From Persicaria tinctoria (lineage: Eukaryota > Streptophyta > Magnoliopsida > Caryophyllales > Polygonaceae): a DNA stretch of 64,000 bases. The stretch spans positions 46,001,314-46,065,313 of the forward strand of contig JBANSL010000003.1 of the NCBI GenBank assembly GCA_037127255.1. Direction: 5' to 3'. Below the pieces are notes generated by a model that worked only from the letters and a program-made list of their open reading frames with translations, made no database searches and had not been told where the DNA came from. Of this stretch, positions 1 through 12,300 are shown piece by piece. Both the position numbers and the translations under genes were made by a program. How positions within the stretch are numbered: position 1 is the first letter of the stretch; every line of letters begins with the position of its first letter.

Positions 1-1085
1 TGTAGCTTGGCAAAGCGTCGGGCCTCCGATCGAACCTGCGTTCTAGGAGATGAAGTTTGATTTAAGTCCCGAAGACGCTGGAGCTTTGCTCCGTGTCGAG
101 CTTCCGATCGAAGCTGCGTTCTCGGAGATGAAGTTTTATTTAAGTCCGAGCCTCTGATCGAAGCTGCGTTCTCGGAGATGATGTTTTATTTATGTCCCAA
201 AGACGGTGTAGCTTGGCTCCGCGTCGGGCATTCGATCGAAGCTGCGTTCTCGGAGATGGAGTTTTATTTAAGTCTCAAAGACGCTAGAGCTTTGCTCCGT
301 GTCGAGCCTCCGATTGAAGCTGCGTTCTCGGAGATGAAGTTTTATTTAAGTCCCAAAGACGTTGTAGCTTGGCTCCTCGTCGGGCCTCCGATCGAAGCTG
401 CGTTCTAGGAGATGAAGTTTTATTCAAGTCCCAAAGACGTTGTAGCTTGGCTCCGCGTCGGGCCTCCGATCAAAGATGCGTTCTCGGAGATGAAGTTTTA
501 TTTAAGTCCCAAAGACGCTGGAGCTTGGCTCCGTGTCGGGCCTCCGATCGAAGCTGGGTTCTCAGAAATGAAGTTTTATTCAAGTCCCAAAGACGCTGGA
601 GCTTGGCTCCGCGTTGGGCCTCCGATTGAAGGTGCGTTCTCGGAGATGAAGTTTTATTTAAGTCCCAAAGACGCTCGAGCTTGGCTCCGTGTCAAGCCTC
701 CGATCGAAGCTGCGTTCTCGGAGATTTAGTTTTATTTAAGTCCCAAAGACGTTGTAGCTTGGCTCTGCGTCGGGCCTCCGATTGAAGCTGCGTTCTCGGA
801 GATGAAGCTTTATTTAAGTCCCAAAGACGCTGGAGCTTGGCTCCGCGTCGAGCCTCCGATCGAAGCTGCGTTCTCGGAGATGATGTTTTATTTAAGTCCC
901 AAAGACGTTGTAGCTTGGCTCCGCGTCGGGCCTCCGATCGAAGCTGCGTTCTAGGAGATGAAGTTTGATTTAAGTCCCGAAGACGCTGGAGCTTTGCTCC
1001 GTGTCGACCTTCCGATCGAAGCTGCGTTCTCGGAGATGAAGTTTTATTTAAGTCCGAGCCTCTGATCGAAGCTGCGTTCTCGGAG

Positions 1086-1107
1086 ATGATGTGCTGTGTT
1101 CTCGGAG
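1086..1107 (+). repeat. 22-bp monomer remnant
   Basis: Between two ordinary monomers lies a 22-bp piece keeping only the first 8 bp (ATGATGTG) and the last part (CTGTGTTCTCGGAG) of a monomer. This is a 56-bp deletion. It occurs once in the window, immediately after the 50-bp monomer at 1036, so two truncated units are adjacent. The spacing 1036 to 1654 (618 = 7x78+50+22) confirms its length. Confidence 0.85.
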
Positions 1108-2689
1108 ATGAAGTTTTATTTAAGTCCCAAAGACGCTGGAGCTTGGTTCCGTGTCGGGCCTCTGGTCGAAGCTGCGTTCTTGGATAAGAAGTTTTATTTA
1201 AGTCCCAAAGACGCTGGAGCTTGGCTCCGCGTTGGGCCTCCGATTGAAGGTGCGTTCTCGGAGATGAAGTTTTATTTAAGTCCCAAAGACGCTCGAGCTT
1301 GGCTCCGTGTCAAGCCTCCGATCGAAGCTGCGTTCTCGGAGATTTAGTTTTATTTAAGTCCCAAAGACGTTGTAGCTTGGCTCTGCGTCGGGCCTCCGAT
1401 TGATGTTGCGTTCTCGGAGATGAAGCTTTATTTAAGTCCCAAAGACGCTGGAGCTTGGCTCCGCCTCGAGCCTCCGATTGAAGTTGCGTTCTCGGAGATG
1501 AAGTTTTATTTAAGTCCCAAAGACGTTGTAGCTTGGCTCCGCGTCGGGCCTCCGATCGAAGCTGCATTCTAGGAGATGAAGTTTGATTTAAGTCCCGAAG
1601 ACGCTGGAGCTTTGCTCCGTGTCGAGCTTCCGATCGAAGCTGCGTTCTCGGAGATGAAGTTTTATTTAAGTCCGAGCCTCTCATCGAAGCTGCGTTCTCG
1701 GAGATGATGTTTTATTTATGTCCCAAAGACGGTGTAGCTTGGCTCCGCGTCTGGCCTTCGATCGAAGCTGCGTTCTCGGAGATGGAGTTTTATTTAAGTC
1801 TCAAAGACGCTGGAGCTTTGCTCCGTGTCGAGCCTCCGATCGAAGCTGCGTTCTCGGAGATGAAGTTTTATTTAAGTCCCAAAGACGTTGTAGCTTGGCT
1901 CCGCGTCGGGCCTCCGATCGAAGCTGCGTTCTAGGAGATGAAGTTTGATTTAAGTCCCGAAGACGCTGGAGCTTTGCTCCGTGTCGAGCTTCCGATCGAA
2001 GCTGCGTTCTCGGAGATGAAGTTTTATTTAAGTCCGAGCCTCTGATCGAAGCTGCGTTCTCGGAGATGATGTTTTATTTATGTCCCAAAGACGGTGTAGC
2101 TTGGCTCCGCGTCGGGCCTTCGATCGAAGCTGCGTTCTCGGAGATGGAGTTTTATTTAAGTCTCAAAGACGCTAGAGCTTTGCTCCGTGTCGAGCCTCCG
2201 ATCGAAGCTGCGTTCTCGGAGATGAAGTTTTATTTAAGTCCCAAAGACGTTGTAGCTTGGCTCCGCGTCGGGCCTCCGATCGAAGCTGCGTTCTAGGAGA
2301 TGAAGTTTTATTCAAGTCCCAAAGACGTTGAAGCTTGGCTCCGCGTCGGGCCTCCGATCGAAGCTGCGTTCTCGGAGATTTAGTTTTATTTAAGTCCCAA
2401 AGACGTTGTAGCTTGGCTCTGCGTCGGGCCTCCGATTGAAGCTGCGTTCTCGGAGATGATGCTTTATTTAAGTCCCCAAGACGCTGGAGCTTGGCTCCGC
2501 CTCGAGCCTCCGATTGAAGCTGCGTTCTCGGAGATGAAGTTTTATTTAAGTCCCAAAGACGTTGTAGCTTGGCTCCGCGTCGGGCCTCCGATCGAAGCTG
2601 CGTTCTAGGAGATGAAGTTTGATTTAAGTCCCGAAGACGCTGGAGCTTTGCTCCGTGTCGAGCTTCCGATCGAAGCTGCGTTCTCGGAG

Positions 2690-4505
2690 ATGAAGTTTTA
2701 TTTAAGTCCGAGCCTCTGATCGAAGCTGCGTTCTCGGAGATGATGTTTTATTTATGTCCCAAAGACGGTGTAGCTTGGCTCCGCGTCGGGCCTTCGATCG
2801 AAGCTGCGTTCTCGGAGATGGAGTTTTATTTAAGTCTCAAAGACGCTAGAGCTTTGCTCCGTGTCGAGCCTCCGATCGAAGCTGCGTTCTCGGAGATGAA
2901 GTTTTATTGAAGTCCCAAAGACGTTGTAGCTTGGCTCCGCGTCGGGCCTCCGATCGAAGCTGCGTTCTAGGAGATGAAGTTTTATTCAAGTCCCAAAGAC
3001 GTTGTAGCTTGGCTCCGCGTCGGGCCTCCGATCGAAGATGCGTTCTCGGAGATGAAGTTTTATTTAAGTCCCAAAGACGCTGGAGCTTGGCTCCGTGTCG
3101 GGCCTCCGATCGAAGCTGGGTTCTCAGAAATGAAGTTTTATTCAAGTCCCAAAGACGCTGGAGCTTGGCTCCACGTTGGGCCTCCGATTGAAGGTGCGTT
3201 CTCGGAGATGAAGTTTTATTTAAGTCCCAAAGACGCTCGAGCTTGGCTCCGTGTCAAGCCTCCGATCGAAGCTGCGTTCTCGGAGATTTAGTTTTATTTA
3301 AGTCCCAAAGACGTTGTAGCTTGGCTCTGCGTCGGGCCTCCGATTGAAGCTGCGTTCTCGGAGATGAAGCTTTATTTAAGTCCCAAAGACGCTGGAGCTT
3401 GGCTCCGCGTCGAGCCTCCGATCGAAGCTGCGTTCTCGGAGATGAAGTTTTATTTAAGTCCCAAAGACGTTGTAGCTTGGCTCCGCGTCGGGCCTCCGAT
3501 CGAAGCTGCGTTCTAGGAGATGAAGTTTGATTTAAGTCCCGAAGACGCTGGAGCTTTGCTCCGTGTCGACCTTCCGATCGAAGCTGCGTTCTCGGAGATG
3601 AAGTTTTATTTAAGTCCGAGCCTCTGATCGAAGCTGCGTTCTCGGAGATGATGTTTTATTTATGTCCCAAAGACGGTGTAGCTTGGCTCTGCGTCGGGCC
3701 TTCGATCGAAGCTGCGTTCTCGGAGATGGAGTTTTATTTAAGTCTCAAAGACGCTGGAGCTTTGCTCCGTGTCGAGCCTCCGATCGAAGCTGCGTTCTCG
3801 GAGATGAAGTTTTATTTAAGTCCCAAAGACGTTGTAGCTTGGCTCCGCGTCGGGCCTCCGATCGAAGCTGCGTTCTAGGAGATGAAGTTTTATTCAAGTC
3901 CCAAAGACGTTGTAGCTTGGCTCTGCGTCGGGCCTCCGATCGAAGATGCGTTCTCGGAGATGAAGTTTTATTTAAGTCCCAAAGACGCTGGAGCTTGGCT
4001 CCGTGTCGGGCCTCCGATCGAAGCTGGGTTCTCAAAAATGAAGTTTTATTCAAGTCCCAAAGACGCTGGAGCTTGGCTCCGCGTTGGGCCTCCGATTGAA
4101 GTTGCGTTCTCGGAGATGAAGTTTTATTTAAGTCCCAAAGACGCTCGAGCTTGGCTCCGTGTCAAGCCTCCGATCGAAGCTGCGTTCTCGGAGATTTAGT
4201 TTTATTTAAGTCCCAAAGACGTTGTAGCTTGGCTCTGGGTGGGGCCTCCGATTGAAGCTGCGTTCTCGGAGATGAAGCTTTATTTAAGTCCCAAAGACGC
4301 TGGAGCTTGGCTCCGCGTCGAGCCTCCGATCGAAGCTGCGTTCTCGGAGATGAAGTTTTATTTAAGTCCCAAAGACGTTGTAGCTTGGCTCCGCGTCGGG
4401 CCTCCGATCGAAGCTGCGTTCTAGGAGATGAAGTTTGATTTAAGTCCCGAAGACGCTGGAGCTTTGCTCCGTGTCGACCTTCCGATCGAAGCTGCGTTCT
4501 CGGAG
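2690..4505 (+). repeat. Tandem pair of 908-bp higher-order repeats
   Basis: Two successive 12-monomer units (11 full plus one 50-bp monomer) run 2690-3597 and 3598-4505. The same length separates the 50-bp monomers at 128 and 1036, giving a third spaced unit. Variant order (GGTGTAGC monomer, GTCTCAAAGACGC monomer, CTAGGAG stop monomer, ATTCAAGTCC monomers, GAGATTTAG monomer) repeats between copies. This is the clearest higher-order repeat of the left edge. Confidence 0.8.
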
Positions 4506-5860
4506 ATGAACTTTTATTTTAGTCCGAGCCTCTGATCGAAGCTGCGTTCTCGGAGATGATGTTTTATTTATGTCCCAAAGACAGTGTAGCTTGGCTCCGC
4601 GTCGGGCCTTCGATCAAAGCTGCGTTCTCGGAGATGGAGTTTGATTTAAGTCCCAAAGACGCTGGAGCTTTGCTCCGTGTCGAGCCTCCGATCGAAGCTG
4701 CGTTCTCGGAGATGAAGTTTTATTTAAGTCCCAAAGACGTTGTAGCTTGGCTCCGCGTCGGGCCTCCGATCGAAGCTGCGTTCTAGGAGATGAAGTTTTA
4801 TTCAAGTCCCAAAGACGCTGTAGCTTGGCTCCGCGTCGGGCCTCCGATCGAAGATGCGGTCTCGGAGATGAAGTTTTATTTAAGTCCCAAAGACGCTGGA
4901 GCTTGGCTCCGTGTCGGGCCTCCGATCGTAGCTGGGTTCTCAGAAATGAAGTTTTATTCAAGTCCCAAAGACGCTGGAGCTTGGCCCCGCGTCGGGCCTC
5001 TGATCGAAACTGCGTTTTCGGAGATGAAATTTTATTTAAGCCCCAAAGAAGCTAGAGCTCGGCTTTGGTTCGGATCTCTGATCGAAGCTGTGTTCTCGGA
5101 GATGAAGTTTTATTTAAGTCCCAAAGACGCTGGAGCTTGGCTCTGTGTCGAGCCTCCGATCGAAGCTGCTTTCTCGGAGATGCAGTTTTATTTAAGTCCC
5201 AAAGACGCTGGAGCTTGGTTCCGTGTCGGGCCTCTGGTCGAAGCTGCGTTCTTGGATAAGAAGTTTTATTTAAGTCCCAAAGACGCTGGAGCTTCGCTCC
5301 GCGTTGGGCCTCCGATTGAAGGTGCGTTCTCGGAGATGAAGTTTTATTTAAGTCCCAAAGACGCTCGAGCTTGGCTCCGTGTCAAGCCTCCGATCGAAGC
5401 TGCGTTCTCGGAGATTTAGTTTTATTTAAGTCCCAAAGACGTTGTAGCTTGGCTCTGCGTCGGGCCTCCGATTGAAGCTACGTTCTCGGAGATGAAGCTT
5501 TATTTAAGTCCCAAAGACGCTGGAGCTTGGCTACGCCTCGAGCCTCCGATTGAAGTTGCGTTCTCGGAGATGAAGTTTTATTTAAGTCCCAAAGACGTTG
5601 TAGCTTGGCTCCGCGTCGGGCCTCCGATCGAAGCTGCATTCTCGGAGATGAAGTTTGATTTAAGTCCCGAAGACACTGGAGCTTTGCTCCGTGTCGAGCT
5701 TCCGATCGAAGCTGCGTTCTCGGAGATGAAGTTTTATTTAAGTCCGAGCCTCTGATCGAAGCTGCGTTCTCGGAGATAATGTTTTATTTATGTCCCAAAG
5801 ACGGTGTAGCTTGGCTCCGCGTCGGGCCTTCGATCGAAGCTGCGTTCTCGGAGATGGAGT

Positions 5861-7888
5861 TTTATTTAAGTCCCAAAGACGCTGGAGCTTGGCTCCGTGT
5901 CGAGCCTCCGATCGCAGCTAGGGTCTCGGAGATGAAGTTTTATTTAAGTCCCAAAGACGCTGGAGCTTGGCTCCGCTTCGGGCCTCCGATCGAAGCTGGG
6001 TACTCAGATATGAAGTTTTATTTAAGTCCCAAAGACGCTGGAGCTTGGCTCCGCGTCGGGCCTCCGATCGAAGCTGCATTCTCGGAGATGAAGTTTTATT
6101 TAAGTCCCAAAGTCGCTGGACCTTGGCTCCGTGTTGAGCCTCCGATCGAAGCTGCGGTCTCGGAGATGAAGTTTTATTTAAGTCCCAAAGACGCTGGAGC
6201 TTGGCTCCGCTTCGGGCCTTCGATCGAAGCTGCGTTCTCGGAGATGAAGTTTTATTTAAGTCCCAAAGACGCTGGAGCTTGGTTCCGCGTCGCGCCTCTG
6301 GTCGAAGCTGCGTTCTCGGAGATGAAGTTTTATTTAAGTCCCAAAGACGCTGGAGCTTGGCTCCGCGTCAGGCCTCCGATCGAAGCTGCGTTCTCGGAGA
6401 TGAAGTTTTGTTTAAATCCAAAAGACGCTGGAGCTTTGCTCTGTGTCGAGCCTCCGATCGAAGCTGCGTTCTCGGAGAAGAAGTTTTATTTAAGTCCCAA
6501 AGACGGTGTAGCTTGGCTCCGCGTCGGGCCTCCGATCGAAGCTGCGTTCTCGCAGATGAAGTTTTATTTAAGTCCCAAAGACGCTGGAGCTTGGCTCCGC
6601 GTTGGACCTCCGATTGAAGCTGCATTCTCGGAGATGAAGTTTTATTTAAGTCCCAAAGACGTTGTAGCTTGGCTCTGCGTCGGGCCTCCGATCGAAGCTG
6701 CGGTCTCGGAGATGAAGTTTTATTTAGGTCCCAAAGACGCTGGAGCTTGGCTCCGCGTCGGGCCTCCGATCGAAGCTGCGGTCTCGGAGATGAAGTTTTA
6801 TTTAAGTCCCAAAGACGCTGGAGCTTGGCTCCGCGTCGGGCCTCCGATCGAAGCTGCGGTCTCGGAGATGAAGTTTTATTTAAGTCCCAAAGACGCTGGA
6901 GCTTGGCTCCGTGTCGAGCCTCCGATCGCAGCTAGGGTCTCGGAGATGAAGTTTTATTTAAGTCCCAAAGACGCTGGAGCTTGGCTCCGCTTCGGGCCTC
7001 CGATCGAAGCTGGGTACTCAGATATGAAGTTTTATTTAAGTCCCAAAGACGCTGGAGTTTGGCTCCGCGTCGGGCCTCCGATCGAAGCTGCGTTCTCGGA
7101 GATGAAGTTTTATTTAAGTCCCAAAGTCGCTGGAGCTTGGCTCCGTGTTGAGCCTCCGATCGAAGCTGCGGTCTCGGAGATGAAGTTTTATTTAAGTCCC
7201 AAAGACGCTGGAGCTTGGCTCCGCTTCGGGCCTTCGATCGAAGCTGCGTTCTCGGAGATGAAGTTTTATTTAAGTCCCAAAGACGTTGGAGCTTGGTTCC
7301 GCGTCGCGCCTCTGGTCGAAGTTGCGTTCTCGGAGATGAAGTTTTATTTAAGTCCCAAAGACGCTGGAGCTTGGCTCCGCGTCAGGCCTCCGATCGAAGC
7401 TGCGTTCTCGGAGATGAAGTTTTGTTTAAATCCCAAAGACGCTGGAGCTTTGCTCTGTGTCGAGCCTCCGATCGAAGCTGCGTTCTCGGAGATGAAGTTT
7501 TATTTAAGTCCCAAAGACGGTGTAGCTTGGCTCCGCGTCGGGCCTCCGATCGAAGCTGCGTTCTCGCAGATGAAGTTTTATTTAAGTCCCAAAGACGCTG
7601 GAGCTTGGCTCCGCGTTGGGCCTCCGATTGAAGCTGCATTCTCGGAGATGATGTTTTATTTAATTCCCAAAGACGCTGGAGCTTGGCTCCGTGTCAAGCC
7701 TCTGATCGAAGCTGCGTTCTCGGAGATGAAGTTTTATTTAAGTCCCAAAGACGTTGTAGCTTGGCTCTGCGTCGGGCCTCCGATTGAAGCTGCGTTCTCG
7801 GAGATGAAGCTTTATTTAAGTCCCAAAGATGCTGGAGCTTGGCTCCGCGTCGAGCCTCCGATCGAAGCTGCGTTCTCGGAGATAATGT
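5861..7888 (+). repeat. Tandem duplication, 1014-bp (13-monomer) unit
   Basis: A 13-monomer block is repeated at an offset of 1014 bp. Diagnostic variants such as CGCAGCTAGGGTCTCGG, CTGGGTACTCAGATATG, CAAAGTCGCTGGA and GCGTCGCGCCTCTGG recur in the same order in both halves. The copies are approximately 5861-6874 and 6875-7888. Few differences separate them at the variant positions compared, so the event looks recent. Exact breakpoints cannot be fixed inside homologous monomers. Confidence 0.8.
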
Positions 7889-9370
7889 TTTATTTAAGTC
7901 CCAAAGACGCTGTAGCTTGGCTCCGCGTCGGGCCTCCGATCGAAGCAGCGTTCTAGGAGAGGAAGTTTTATTAAAGTCCCAAAGACGCTGGAGCTTTGCT
8001 CCGTGTCGAGCTTCCGATCGAAGCTGCGTTCTCGGAGATGAAGTTTTATTTAAGTCCGAGCCTCTGATCGAAGCTGCTTTCTCGCAGATGAAGTTGTATT
8101 TATGTCCCAAAGACGGTGTAGCTTGGCTCCGCGTCGGGCCTCCGATCGAAGCTGCGTTCTCGAAGATGGAGTTTTATTTATGTCCCAAAGACGCTGGAGC
8201 TTGGTTCCGTGTCGGGCCTCTGGTCGAAGCTGTGTTCTCGGAGAAGAAGTTTTATTTAAGTCCCAAAGACGCTGGAGCTTGGCTCCGCGTCGGGCCTCTC
8301 ATCGAAGCTGCGTTCTCGGAGATGAGGTTTTATTTGAATCCCAAAGACGCTGGAGCTTTGCTCCGTGTCGAGCCTCCGATCGAAGCTGCGTTCTCGGAGA
8401 TGAAGTTTTATTTAGGTCCCAAAGACGGTGTAGCTTGGCTCCGCATCGGGCCTCCGATCGAAGCTGCGTTCTCGGAGATGATGTTTTATTTAACTCCCAA
8501 AGAAGCTGTAGCTTGGCTCCGCGTCGGGCCTCCGATCGAAGCTGCGTTCTCGGAGATGAAGTTTTATTTAAGTCCCAAAGACGCTGGAGCTTGGCTCCGT
8601 GTCGGGCCTCCGATCGAAGCTGGGTTCTCGGAAATGAAGTTTTATTTAAGTTCCAAAGACGCTGGAGCTTGGCTCCGCGTCGGGCCTCTGATCGAAACTG
8701 CGTTTTCGGAGATGAAATTTTATTTAAGTCCCAAAGACGCTAGAGCTCGGCTTTGGTTCGGATCTCCGATCGAAGCTGCGTTCTCGGAGATGATGTTTTA
8801 TTTAAGTCCCAAAGACGCTGGAGCTTGCCTCCGGTTCGAGCCTCCGATCGAAGCTGCTTTCTCGGAGATTAAGTTTTATTTAAGTCCCAAAGACGCTGGA
8901 GCTTGGCTCCGCGTCGGGCCTCCGATCGAAGCTGCGGTCTCGGAGATGAAGTTTTATTTAAGTCCCAAAGACGCTGGAGCTTGGCTCCGTGTCGAGCCTC
9001 CGATCGAAGTTGCGGTCTCGGAGATGAAGTTTTATTTAAGTCCCAAAGACGCTGGAGCTTGGCTCCGCTTCGGGCCTCCGATCGAAGCTGGGTTCTCAGA
9101 TATGAAGTTTTATTTAAGTCCCAAAGACGCTCGAGCTTGGCTCCGCGTCGGGCCTCCGATCGAAGCTGCGTTCTCGGAGATGAAGTTTTATTTAAGTCTC
9201 AAAGACGCTGGAGCTTGGCTCCGTGTGGGGCCTCCGATCGAAGCTGCGGTCTCGGAGATGAAGTTTTATTTAAGTCCCAAAGACGCTGGAGCTTGCCTCC
9301 GGTTCGGGCCTTCAATCGAAGCTGCGTTCTCGGAGATGAAGTTTAATTTAAGTCCTAAAGACGCTGGAGC

Positions 9371-12300
9371 TTGGCTCCGCGTCGGGCCTCCGATCGAAGC
9401 TGCGTTCTCGGAGATGAAGTTTTGTTTAAATCCCAAAGACGCTGGAGCTTTGCGCCGTGTCGAGCCTCCGATCGAAGCTGCATTCTCGGAGATGAAGTTT
9501 TATTTAAGTCCCAAAGACGTTGTAGCTTGGCTCTGCGTCGGGCCTCCGATTGAAGCTGCGTTCTTGGAGATGAAGCTTTATTTAAGTCCCAAAGACGCTG
9601 GAGCTTGGCTCCGCGTCGAGCCTCCGATCGAAGCTGCGTTCTCGGAGATAATGTTTTATTTAAGTCCCAAAGACGCTGGAGCTTGGTTCCGTGTCGGGCC
9701 TCTGGTCGAAGCTGCGTTCTCGGAGAAGAAGTTTTATTTAAGTCCCAAAGACGCTGGAGCTTGGCTCCGCGTCGGGCCTCTGATCGAAGCTGCGTTCTCG
9801 GAGATGAGGTTTTATTTAAATCCCAAAGACGCTGGAGCTTTGCTCCGTGTCGAGCCTCCGATCGAAGCTGCGTTCTCGGAGATGAAGTTTTATTTAAGTC
9901 CCAAAGACGGTGTAGCTTGGCTCCACATCGGGCCTCCGATCGAAGCTGCGTTCTCGGAGATGATGTTTTATTTAACTCCCAAAGATGCTGTAGCTTGGCT
10001 CCGCGTCGGGCCTCCGATCGAAGCTGCGTTCTCGGAGATGAAGTTTTATTTAAGTCCCAAAGACGCTGGAGCTTGGCTCCGTGTCGGGCCTCTGGTCGAA
10101 GCTGCGTTCTCGGAGAAGAAGTTTTATTTAAGTCCCAAAGACGCTGGAGCTTGGCTCCGCGTCGGGCCTCAGATCGAAGCTGCGTTCTCGGAGATGAGGT
10201 TCTATTTAAATCCCAAAGACGCTGGAGCTTTGCTCCGTGTCGAGCCTCCGATCGAAGCTGCGTTCTCGGAGATGAAGTTTTATTTAGGTCCCAAAGACGG
10301 TGTAGCTTGGCTCCGCATCGGGCCTCCGATCGAAGCTGCGTTCTCGGAGATGATGTTTTATTTAACTCCCAAAGAAGCTGTAGCTTGGCTCCGCGTCGGG
10401 CCTCCGATCGAAGCTGCGTTCTCGGAGATGAAGTTTTATTTAAGTCCCAAAGACGCTGGAGCTTGGCTCCGTGTCGGGCCTCCGATCGAAGCTGGGTTCT
10501 CGGAAATGAAGTTTTATTTCAGTTCCAAAGACGCTGGAGGTTGGCTCCGCGTCGGGCCTCTGATCGAAACTGCGTTTTCGGAGATGAAATTTTATTTAAG
10601 TCCCAAAGACGCTAGAGCTCGGCTTTGGTTCGGATCTCCGATCGAAGCTGCGTTCTCGGAGATGAAGTTTTATTTAAGTCCCAAAGACGCTAGACCTTGG
10701 CTCAGTGTCGAGCCTCCGATCGAAGCTGCTTTCTCGGAGATTAAGTTTTATTTAAGTCCCAAAGACGCTGGAGCTTGGCTCCGCGTCGGGCCTCCGATCG
10801 AAGTTGCGGTCTCGGAGATGAAGTTTTATTTAAGTCCCAAAGACGCTGGAGCTTGGCTCCGTGTCGAGCCTCCGATCGAAGCTGCGGTCTCGGAGATGAA
10901 GTTTTATTTAAGTCCCAAAGACGCTGGAGCTTGGCTCCGCTTCGGGCCTCCGATCGAAGCTGGGTTCTCAGATATGAAATTTTATTTAAGTCCCAAAGAC
11001 GCTGGAGCTTGGCTCCGCGTCGGGCCTCCGATCGAAGTTGCGTTCTCGGAGATGAAGTTTTATTTAAGTCTCAAAGACGCTGGAGCTTGGCTCCGTGTCG
11101 GGCCTCCGATCGAAGCTGCGGTCTCGGAGATGAAGTTTTATTTAAGTCCCAAAGACGCTGGAGCTTGCCTCCGGTTCGGGCCTTCAATCGAAGCTGCGTT
11201 CTCGGAGATGAAGTTTTATTTAAGTCCCAAAGACGCTGGAGCTTGGCTCCGCGTCGGGCCTCCGATCGAAGCTGCGTTCTCGGAGATGATGTTTTATTTA
11301 ACTCCCAAAGAAGCTGTAGCTTGGCTCCGTGTCGGGCCTCCGATCGAAGCTGCGTTCTCGGAGATGAAGTTTTATTTAAGTCCCAAAGACGCTGGAGCTT
11401 GGCTTTGTGTCGGGCCTCCGATCGAAACTGGGTTCTCGGAAATGAAGTTTTATTTAAGTTCCAAAGACGCTGGAGCTTGGCTCCGCGTCGGGCCTCTGAT
11501 CGAAACTGCGTTTTCGGAGATGAAATTTTATTTAAGTCCCAAAGACGCTAGAGCTCGGCTTTGGTTCGGATCTCCGATCGAAGCTGCGTTCTCGGAGATG
11601 AAGTTTTATTTAAGTCCCAAAGACGCTGGAGCTTGCCTCCGGTTCGAGCCTCCGATCGAAGCTGCTTTCTCCGAGATTAAGTTTTATTTAAGTCCCAAAG
11701 ACGCTGGAGCTTGGCTCCGCGTCGGGCCTCCGATCGAAGCTGCGTTCTCGGAGATGAAGTTTTGTTTAAATCCCAAAGACGCTGGAGCTTTGCGCCGTGT
11801 CGAGCCTCCGATCGAAGCTGCATTCTCGGAGATGAAGTTTTATTTAAGTCCCAAAGACGTTGTAGCTTGGCTCTGCGTCGGGCCTCCGATTGAAGCTGCG
11901 TTCTTGGAGATGAAGCTTTATTTAAGTCCCAAAGACCCTGGAGCTTGGCTCCGCGTCGAGCCTCCGATCGAAGCTGCGTTCTCGGAGATAATGTTTTATT
12001 TAAGTCCCAAAGACGCTGGAGCTTGGTTCCGTGTCGGGCCTCTGGTCGAAGCTGCGTTCTCGGAGAAGAAGTTTTATTTAAGTCCCAAAGACGCTAGAGT
12101 TTGGCTCTGCGTCGGGCCTCTGATCGAAGCTGCGTTCTCGGAGATGAGGTTTTATTTAAATCCCAAAGACGCTGGAGCTTTGCTCCGTGTCGAGCCTCCG
12201 ATCGAAGCTGCATTCTCGGAGATGAAGTTTTATTTAAGTCCCAAAGACGGTGTAGCTTGGCTCCGCATCGGGCCTCCGATCGAAGCTGCGTTCTCGGAGA

